Shown piece after piece: positions 56,284-64,000 of a stretch of DNA of 64,000 bases (the first letter of the stretch is position 1; each line of letters begins with the position of its first letter). This DNA is from Paralithodes platypus. Its lineage: Eukaryota; Arthropoda; Malacostraca; Decapoda; Lithodidae. The translations under genes and the position numbers were made by a program. The DNA lies in NCBI GenBank assembly GCA_032716605.1, contig CM064580.1, positions 38,141,973 to 38,205,972 on the forward strand, in the 5' to 3' direction. The notes under the pieces are model-generated. The model made no database searches, was not told the DNA's origin, and was given only the letters and a program-made list of their open reading frames with translations.

Positions 56284-57557
56284 TTAAGGGGGTATGCTAC
56301 ACTTACCAACACAAATTAAGGGGGTATGCTACACTTACCAACACAAATTAAGGGGGTATGCTACACTTACCAACACAAATTAAGGGGGTATGCTACACTT
56401 ACCAACACAGATTAAGGGGGTATGCTACACTTACCAACACAAATTAAGGGGGTATGCTACACTTACCAACACAAATTAAGGGGGTATGCTACACTTACCA
56501 ACACAAATTAAGGGGGTATGCTACACTTACCAACACAAATTAAGGGGTATGCTACACTTACCAACACAAATTAAGGGGGTATGCTACACTTACCAACACA
56601 AATTAAGGGGGTATGCTACACTTACCAACACAAATTAAGGGGGTATGCTACACTTACCAACACAAATTAAGGGGGTATGCTACACTTACCAACACAAATT
56701 AAGGGGGTATGCTACACTTACCAACACAAATTAAGGGGGTATGCTACACTTACCAACACAAATTAAGGGGGTATGCTACACTTACCAACACAAATTAAGG
56801 GGGTATGCTACACTTACCAACACAAATTAAGGGGGTATGCTACACTTACCAACACAAATTAAGGGGGTATGCTACACTTACCAACACAAATTAAGGGGGT
56901 ATGCTACACTTACCAACACAAATTAAGGGGGTATGCTACACTTACCAACACAAATTAAGGGGGTATGCTACACTTACCAACACAAATTAAGGGGGTATGC
57001 TACACTTACCAACACAAATTAAGGGGTATGCTACACTTACCAACACAAATTAAGGGGGCATGCTACACTTACCAACACAAATTAAGGGGGTATGCTACAC
57101 TTACCAACACAAATTAAGGAGGTATGCTACACTTACCAACACAAATTAAGGGGGTATGCTACACTTACCAATACAAATTAAGGGGGTATGCTACACTTAC
57201 CAACACAAATTAAGGGGGTATGCTACACTTACCAACACAAATTAAGGGGGTATGCTACACTTACCACAAATTAAGGGGGTATGCTACACTTACCAACACA
57301 AATTAAGGGGTATGCTACACTTACCAACACAAATTAAGGGGGTATGCTACACTTACCAACACAAATTAAGGGGGTATGCTACACTTACCAACACAAATTA
57401 AGGGGGTATGCTACACTTACCAACACAACTTAAGGGGGTATGCTACACTTACCAACACAAATTAAGGGGGTATGCTACACTTACCAACACAAATTAAGGG
57501 GGTATGCTACACTTACCAACACAAATTAAGGGGGTATGCTACACTTACCAACACAAA
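56284..57557. repeat. 32-bp satellite-like array, about 40 copies, built on a MITE terminus
   Basis: Unit TTAAGGGGGTATGCTACACT then TACCAACACAAA. Nearly all copies are identical. Rare variants: GGGG with one G missing (56543, 57024, 57310), a GGGGGCATG (57056), AAGGAGG (57116), CAATACAAA (57170) and a copy short by four bases (57264). The first 19 bases have the form of a TTAA target plus a MITE-1-type end, and the matching opposite end occurs at 58804-58823. Confidence 0.97.
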
Positions 57558-57945
57558 TTTAAACTATTTTGAGTTAAGACTTGAAGCTTTGCAGATGAAT
57601 AGGCACCTATGTTGCCTACATTGTGTGTGAACAAGAACGATATATATATATATACGTATATGTATACATATACATGTACATATACATATATGTATAACGG
57701 CATTAATACATAACAATTTGTTTTTAATTTTTTGGCTGTGAATAGTCATTTGATATCTATACAGTCCTATGCAAAACATTTTTTTTTTTAATTTTTCATA
57801 CATCATGGAATGTGGCCATGTCATTATATCACTTATGCCTGACGTAGCGTAAAATCAAGGTTTTGGGTGACTTTTCCCCTATTATTCTGCTAGCTCCTAT
57901 AAAAGAACAATATTTCCTGATAATCTCAAGTAAATCTTATTGATT
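57558..57945. other. AT-rich DNA with a small palindromic ATATAC cluster
   Basis: TATATATACGTATATGTATA then CATATACATGTACATATACA at 57641-57695 is self-complementary. No gene. Confidence 0.6.
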
Positions 57946-57949
57946 TTCG

Positions 57950-58235
57950 ATTTTCTGTGATGCTCTTTCCATTCACATATGCATAGCCTACGTGAGTTGC
58001 AGTTGGGATGTGTGTACATGCTTAGATTGATATGCAGGATTCGAAGTTGCATAATAAATCGTAGGCAGTGTCCACCATTCTTTAACTGTCTTCGTGGTGC
58101 GATGCATAAGGTGTTGATTTTCGGTGTGAGCATCCTGGATTCGAATCCACGGACTGCCACATGTGTTTGTAAATTTCATTAATCGATTTTAGGAGTATAG
58201 TTGGTTGTTGGAAGGAACATAATAATTAATTAAAT
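57950..58235 (+). mobile_element. SINE-2 long copy
   Basis: CATAGCCTACGTGAGTTGCA (compare CATAGCCTCCGATAGTGCAG at 34540), TATGCAGGATTCGAAGTTGC, TCTTCGTGGTGCGATGCATA (box A region), TGGATTCGAATCCACGG (box B), CACATGTGTTTGTAAATTTC and the GTTGGTTGTTGGAAGGAACA tail. Confidence 0.8.
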
Positions 58236-58798
58236 CACCAAATTTATTGAACAGAGATACAGCCTTTTAACCCCTTCTGTACCATGCCCATATGGTGGGC
58301 TATTATGAGCCCTGAGAGAGAGGCCAGCTGTTGCAGAGCGCACAGAGGGGCTCCAACTGCCAGCCACAAGCGGCGGTTACATACTGAGCTCTGAGATAGT
58401 GCTCGGTCACTCATGTGCAGCGACACACAGCAAAAACAGCAAAAATGGCTCGTTTTTATAAATTTAGGCCTTCGTCTGCAAGATCGTTGCAAGATAATCA
58501 GATGTCGTACAGGGATGATTCAGGTTTCATTGGAAAGCTCTTATCATTGTACTTACACGGATATATAATTGTATTACGCTCTGGCTCTTGCTTATGCATG
58601 AACTAGAGCATGGAATGAACATAATTTCGAGCAATTATGCCCCCTCCACGTGCTTATGACCCTCGTCCCTTTAACTCCCGCCCGGGCATTTAAATTTGCG
58701 CGGCCCGGTGAAATACTGGTCAGGTATTATTTGACGATGGTGTAGGAACATTTTGAGGCGAGCTTTGTAAAATGTGATATTTATTACCCCAGGAACCC
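58236..58798. other. Unassigned DNA with a GCCCATATGGTGGGC palindrome
   Basis: GTACCATGCCCATATGGTGGGC at 58280-58301 contains a hairpin; TTAACCCC precedes it at 58268. No coding recognised. Confidence 0.5.
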
Positions 58799-58803
58799 CC
58801 CCA

Positions 58804-58823
58804 GGTGTAGCATACCCCCTTAA
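58804..58823 (-). mobile_element. Opposite MITE terminus matching the 32-bp array unit
   Basis: GTGTAGCATACCCCCTTAA at 58805-58823 is the exact reverse complement of TTAAGGGGGTATGCTACAC, the start of the 32-bp unit. Confidence 0.9.
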
Positions 58824-59305
58824 AACCATCAATAATTATTAAACAAAATGGTATAATAACCCCCAAGACGTTGTACCAGATAGTGTTAAAGTGTACAGTG
58901 ACTTATAAACATTCGTGGACCTCAAAGAGCCTGGACTGTGTGACCCACTTCACACAGTAATGGGTGTTTATCATTTATGTTCGCGGAGTTGTGCGGGGAC
59001 TGTATGGTCATCTGTGTTTGTGAACCTGTGTGTCGGGCAATATCAAAACTATATATTTTTGTTATGCTAATTTAGCTGTATGGGAGTTTATAGCAATGAA
59101 TATCACAATAGCTATGTAATAATCCATTGCTTACTGTAGACTATCTATATTTGTATTGTTATTCTTCTACTCATAAGCAGTTTAAACACAAAATATTTTG
59201 TAACACTTGCAACCAATATATACCGAATTTTATATAACTTATATGAAATGGTATATTGATAAGCGAATTATAAATTAAATGTTTTTTAAGGTTGTGCGTG
59301 TGGAT
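58824..59305. other. No recognisable feature
   Basis: AT-rich unassigned DNA. Confidence 0.5.
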
Positions 59306-59309
59306 CTAT

Positions 59310-60495
59310 CTATCTATTTATTGCCTGACGCCGTGATCCTCGAAGGGGTGGCCACGAACGAACCACCCCCATGCCCCTCTGTCCCCAGTCAGTCGACGCC
59401 CTTCCTCCCAACCAGTACCGCCTTCATCCATATACTTCCTCACTCCATCCTTCCAACTATCTTTCGGTCTACCTCTCCCTCTCGGTCCTTCCACCTTGCT
59501 CTCGTACACCTTCTTAGTCATTCTCTCGCTTCCCATACGTTCTATATGGCTGAACCATCTCAAGGTGTTCCTTTTCACACTTTCCAGCACATCTACCTCT
59601 ACACCACACCTCCTTCTTACTTTCTCATTCGACTGTCTATCCCTCCATGTAACTCCGCACGCACTTCTCAAGTAACTCATTTCCACCCCTCTCACTCTTG
59701 GTCTGAGTCTCTTCTCAAACGTCCATGCTTCGCTTCCGTAAGTCAGTGTCGGGATTACCACACTGTCATGCAAGGACATCTTCAGTTCCATACTGACCAC
59801 CCTATTTCTTGTTACTGCTTTCAGCGTTCCTACAACCCTCTTCCCCTGTTGTACCCTCTCCCGCACTTCTTCATCCAAAGTACCATCTTTACTCAACACA
59901 CTGCCCAGATACTTAAAAGAGCTGCCGATCTCCATAGCCTGACCGTTCAACTTCACCTCACATTGTGACTTCACCCCTTTCGAAGACCATAACCTTGATC
60001 TTCCCCGCATTTACCTTCAAATTCCGTTTTTCGCACACTGTTGCAAACTCATTTACCAGGCCCTGCAACTCCCATTCATTATCACTCATCAGAACTGTAT
60101 CATCCGCAAACAGCAGTATAGGCAGCTTCCACTCATTACCCTCCCTTTTCAGTGATACACCAACATCCACTGCTCTTCCTAGTATTTCTTTCATGACTCC
60201 ATCCATATATACAGTAAACAACCATGGGGACATCACACACCCCTGTTTCAACCCAACATTCAGGTCAAAGAACTCGCTCTGCTCATTCTCCACATATACT
60301 GCCGCCTTTGCACCCTCATACATGCTCCTCACTGGTTTCAGCAACTTGCCATCTACTCCTTATATTCTAAGTACTTTCCACATACCTTCTCTATCCACTC
60401 TGTCATAGGCCTTCTCCAAGTCCATAAAGGCAACATACACCTTTTGTTGCTTCTCCATATATTTCTCCACGACAATATGCTTGGCTGCATTCTGT
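59310..60495 (-). mobile_element. LINE-D copy 2, RT region, two breaks
   Basis: Extends farther 5' than copy 1: on the minus strand KYMEKQQKVYVAFMDLEKAY then DRVDREGMWKVL (first catalytic Asp region, about 60375-60465). A TAA stop sits at about 60357 where copy 1 has TACGG. Next LKQGCVMSPWLFTVYMDGVM and LPILLFADDTVLMS, a 2-base deletion near 59962 (compare copy 1 at 31535), then VVIPTLTYGSEAW and NTLRWFSHIERMGSERMTKK. TAGA-type 3' tail at 59306-59325. Inactive. Confidence 0.87.
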
Positions 60496-61136
60496 CAAAT
60501 AGAAGATCAAAGATTATACAAAATTATGTTTCCTAATACATTACCTTTATAGCCATACATTTCTATTGGTTGTATGCACAGTGAATGGTGGCTCCAGAGA
60601 GCTGATTGAATCCCCAGGAGTCAGTTCCAGCTGATTAAGTTCCGACCTGACCTAGCACAGAACACCAATTAAGGTCGAGGGCATGTGATGGTCACTAGAT
60701 ATACATGTGATTATACATATTCATGTTACTGATTTAACTGAAACGTGACATATAATACATGGGAAAGTCTATTTCCATATTTCTGAGAGATCTACAAATC
60801 TCACTGATCTCTTAGACCTGGAGGGGAGAAGATCTCTAGTCTACTATTCTCCCTAACATCACTTCTTACATAGTGTAGGCTGGCCAGGAAGAGCACATAC
60901 ATATCCAATACTCTCCCTAATATTTACACTATTCCTTTATAATCGTAATATAATCTAGAGTTACGCTAATAATTTCCTAATCAAGAGATACATATGTTGA
61001 ATTTCCATAACCGTTGTATAATCTCAATCAATTATCAGTTGTTAAATGTAATAACCTATATGGAGCAAATCAATTATATGCACTTACTAATTATTTACAG
61101 TGTCGTTATATATTTATCTTTGGAAATACTGATGCA
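60496..61136. other. No recognisable feature
   Basis: AT-rich unassigned DNA. Confidence 0.5.
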
Positions 61137-61321
61137 TACAAATATATGGTTCCTGGACAATTCAACTAGTAGACTATTTCAACCAGTGCCAGTTTAAAGA
61201 CCTAACCTAACCTAACTTCACCTAACTTAACCTAAGAATATTGGTTGAGTTAGTACTGGTTAAAAGCAACTGGTTAAAATAGTCTGCTGGTTGAGTTGTC
61301 CAGTCACCCAAATATGTTTGT
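61137..61321. repeat. Imperfect hairpin with CCTAA repeats in the loop
   Basis: Left arm ACAAATATATGGTTCCTGGA...AGACTATTTCAACCAGT (61138-61190). Right arm is its reverse complement with several mismatches, AACTGGTTAAAATAGTCTGC...GTTGTCCAGTCACCCAAATA (61268-61318). The loop holds CCTAACCTAACCTAACTTCA then CCTAACTTAACCTAAG (61201-61237). Confidence 0.8.
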
Positions 61322-61995
61322 AAATATCATTAAAACACTCCGATCACCGAGATTCACCAAACACATTAGTGTTATTGATTATAGTGGTTGTCAGTGCTGG
61401 TGTGTTGGGGCGATAAATCTGTTGACGGGAATGTTATTAACACTCTATTGTCTCTCCCATATATCTCTTCTCCTACTGTACAGTGACGGAACGTTCTAAT
61501 TAATCACCGCCCAAACAAATGAGTTATATAATCTGAAATATTAGAGAAAGGAAAACATCAGTCAAGTATCCAAACGTCTTCCCTTTCTTACACATCAATA
61601 TCAAATAAAGTGTCTCATACTTGTATTTATGAATATATTTAAGTCTGTGTATGTATGTAGGTGATATAAACCTGGTTATTGCTGTGTTCTCACTTATCTC
61701 ACTTTAATTGGTGAACACATTTATGATGCATGTCACCAAGAATTTCGGAATTTCCTTGGGCTAGCTGCATTTAAGCAGTGTAATGGGATAATGTATGTTT
61801 TTAATGATCATCCTAATGTATTTATTTTTGCGATGGAATCTATCAGTAATTGTATACCTTTTCACACATTCTTCAATATCTGGCAAACATTACTACAATG
61901 GAGAGTGAGCAAAACAAAATGTTAACATGATTTAATTGTGGCGGGACTCTTTCAAATACGCTTGCACATATATATTCTTTGGTACCGATGTAAAC
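61322..61995. other. No recognisable feature
   Basis: AT-rich unassigned DNA. Confidence 0.5.
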
Positions 61996-61998
61996 CAA

Positions 61999-62155
61999 GA
62001 GAGAGGTGGAAGGATGGAGTGAAGAATTATATGAACGAAGGCGGTGCTGGTTGGGAGGAGGGGCGTCGACTGACTGGGGACAGGTGCATGGGGGCGTTTC
62101 ATTCGTGGTCACCCCTTCGGGGATCACGGCGTCAGGCAATAGATATATAGATAGA
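61999..62155 (+). mobile_element. LINE-D copy 3, 3'-terminal fragment
   Basis: RERWKDGVKNYMNEGGAGWE then EGRRLTGDR, GGGGATCACGGCGTCAGGCA and an ATAGATATATAGATAGA tail. It is about 155 bp, a severe 5' truncation of the LINE-D family seen at 30883 and 59310. Confidence 0.88.
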
Positions 62156-62315
62156 GAATCTAATTCATTGCAGATAACAGAAGTATAATGTAAGACACTG
62201 TGATATACTTTATTTTCCCAACTGTACACTGTCCTTACATAATATCAAATTACTAATATGTTTATTTTCTTTCCTAGGTAAGTGAAAGGGAGGTGGTTCA
62301 GATTATCATATGCGA

Positions 62316-62492
62316 AATGAGTGGAGGAATGGTGAGTATATAGCATTATTAATGAGTGGAGGAATGGTGAGTATATAGCATTATTAATGAGTGGAGGAAT
62401 GGTGAGTATATACCATTATTAATGAGTGGAGGAATGGTGAGTATATACCATTATTAATGAGTGGAGGAATGGTGAGTATATACCATTATTAA
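62316..62492. repeat. 35-bp tandem repeat, five copies
   Basis: GAGTGGAGGAATGGTGAGTA then TATAGCATTATTAAT or TATACCATTATTAAT. The first two copies have TAGCATT and the last three TACCATT, so the array grew stepwise. Confidence 0.95.
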
Positions 62493-63390
62493 TTGTTGTC
62501 CAGAACTCTGATTGACATGAAAATGGCAAATTAGTTGTATGGAGAGAGAGAGAGTGAGAGTGTGTGAGAGAGTGAATTATAACATTACCTACTCACATAC
62601 ACCATTAATATCGTCATAATATGCAGTAAATCTTTGTACTCCGAGGGGTTCTTTGTGTCATCTAGTGGTAGTAGTCGTCTGGTGGTAGATAAAATACAGA
62701 TTTTGAACATTTTCAGAACGTACTTATTACAAGTCAAGGCAATTACTGTATTTAAGTGGTATTAAAACTAACCGGGAATCTTGATTGTCATAAATTGGAC
62801 GTTATTAAATATATGACTACACAAGGTAAAACAATTTATGCATTAATTAACTTACGAATGCATATTTACACGGAATACATAGTAACATTTACGTGTTCAA
62901 CTACACTATGTATATATATATATTCAAACTAGTAAGTACTGTACATCGATTACATTGGGTATGTAGTTTTGTACATGAATTGTATTCTCTCATTATTCAA
63001 ATTTTGCAACCGTCGGGGAACCGATCTGTCTAATTACCATCCGTACGATTCTTGTTGTTGTTGCTGCAGTTGTTTTTGTTGTTGTTGTTGCTGTTGTTCT
63101 GCTGCTTGTTGATCTGAATCAGCCAAAAGAGTATTCTCAGATAAATCTGACTTGCCTTAATAGCTTTTATTTACTGCCCAACAGAGTGGGCGAGGGCAGA
63201 CAATAATACATTTCGATATTATAATCATTCATAGTTCAGTTACAATTGGCCACACAATATCAATGTTTTGGCCATATGCAACATGGGCCTATTTTACTAA
63301 CCATAATATTGATACAGACAGAACAGTTTCTTGAGATAAGAATTAAAGATAAACCTCGTTCCCAGGAAAGCGTGACAACAACTTGCACAA
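62493..63390. other. No gene seen; (TTG)n-rich patch
   Basis: A GTTGTTGTTGCTGC-rich stretch lies at 63051-63112. The rest is unassigned AT-rich DNA. Confidence 0.55.
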
Positions 63391-63397
63391 CAAGTGG

Positions 63398-63448
<51 letters not shown>
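63398..63448. repeat. (GA)n at the 3' end of LINE-A
   Basis: About 24 GA units immediately joined to GTACAAAGGAGTACAAAGGA, the complement of the LINE-A tail. Confidence 0.95.
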
Positions 63449-63452
<4 letters not shown>

Positions 63453-64000
63453 AAGGAGTACAAAGGAAATCAAGCAACAACATATCTAGTGACCCTTCTA
63501 GGCTGCTTGTCCTCCAAAACACTGAGGATCAAGTGTCCAAACAGTGGTTTAGAGTGGGTAAGGGAACATTGGAAAGGGAACTACTGCCCTGCCACTAACG
63601 TGGCAGGACTAGGAAGTTAGTAGGGGACATATGGGTTAGTAACTGAGGGGAGGATAAAATAAAGTTATTCATTTACAAACGCAGTCAGTCGCGGGTTTGA
63701 TGCGAGATATTTGTCTAGGCGGAATTTAAATGAATCAACGGTGCTGCAGTCTATAACGTCTCGGGGAAGCCCATTCCACAAGTTGACAACTCGATTGAAG
63801 AAGAAATTCTTAGATTCGTGCGAGTTAAAAGATTTACCAATAATTTTGCAACCGTTTCTCCGCGTGTAATTAGATTGGTCGATAGTGAAGTACTTACTAC
63901 AGTTCATATTGTCGATGCCTTTGATGATTTTGAACACTTGAATTAAGTCACCTCTTAATCTGCGCTGGGTTAAAGGAAATAGATTTAATTCTCTAAGAGG
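63448..64000 (-). mobile_element. LINE-A copy, minus strand, cut by the window edge
   Basis: 3' UTR (63449-63664) and C-terminal coding. The open frame 63665-63937 reads [59 protein letters not shown] and AFVNE-stop. Sequence beyond 63937 continues RRLRGDLIQ and LTQR codons in the same frame to the window end, so the element extends outside. It differs from 32819-33949 by very few bases (for example TRRNG for TRGNG), so both are probably young. Confidence 0.9.

Overview
The window is repeat-dense eukaryotic DNA, and I see no intact host gene. The mix of non-LTR retrotransposons, a Penelope-like element with a GIY-YIG endonuclease, very long (CT)n/(CA)n tracts and short interstitial runs of CCTAA (complement of the arthropod telomere repeat TTAGG) suggests an arthropod. 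A decapod crustacean is most likely, but that is an inference from general familiarity with the LINE families, not a species identification. I use working names: LINE-A (CR1-like, TCCTTTGTAC-type 3' tail), LINE-B (CR1-like, TTCTTATG tail), LINE-C (Jockey/CR1-group, A-rich tail), LINE-D (RTE-like, TAGA tail), LINE-E, -F and -H (decayed or partial), SINE-1/2/3, MITE-1 (ends in TTAA|GGGG) and PB-like elements (ends in TTAA|CCC).

Layout. 1-1.9 kb: LINE-A, entering from outside the window. 1.9-5.0 kb: AC-rich minisatellite, then (GA)n. 5.2-5.9 kb: PB-like element. 6.2-9.5 kb: near-complete LINE-B on the minus strand. 9.7-13.3 kb: LINE-C interrupted by LINE-A and by SINE-3. 13.3-15.2 kb: 59-bp minisatellite with a SINE-1 inside. 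15.6-17.4 kb: a 1.8-kb near-perfect palindrome made of two inverted Penelope-like fragments. 17.4-25.3 kb: AT-rich sequence with MITEs, microsatellites and LINE scraps. 25.3-28.6 kb: decayed LINE-E and LINE-F. 29-32.3 kb: SINE-2, MITE-1, LINE-C and LINE-D. 32.6-34.2 kb: LINE-A copy with an undamaged RT reading frame, flanked on both sides by (CT)n.

From about 34.4 to 50.9 kb there is a direct tandem segmental duplication. Block A is about 34.4/36.4-43.6 kb and block B about 43.65-50.9 kb. Each block carries private insertions that are absent from the other, so each block shows the other's empty sites. Block A gained a PB-like element containing a nested hAT-like element with an exact 8-bp duplication, plus a LINE-H. 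Block B gained a SINE-3 with an exact 10-bp duplication and an insert carrying a large inverted repeat.

From 50.9 to 58.8 kb is a cluster of MITE-1 elements in which three separate tandem arrays (21, 31 and 32 bp units) contain MITE-1 sequence. The 32-bp array has about 40 copies. The remainder (58.8-64 kb) holds LINE-D, a hairpin with CCTAA repeats in its loop, a 35-bp tandem repeat and a minus-strand LINE-A entering from the right edge.

The window reads as a layered record of transposition. The most interesting features are the Penelope palindrome, the tandem arrays built from MITE termini, and the tandem duplication that dates the insertions. All clade assignments come from motifs read by eye; no database search was done.
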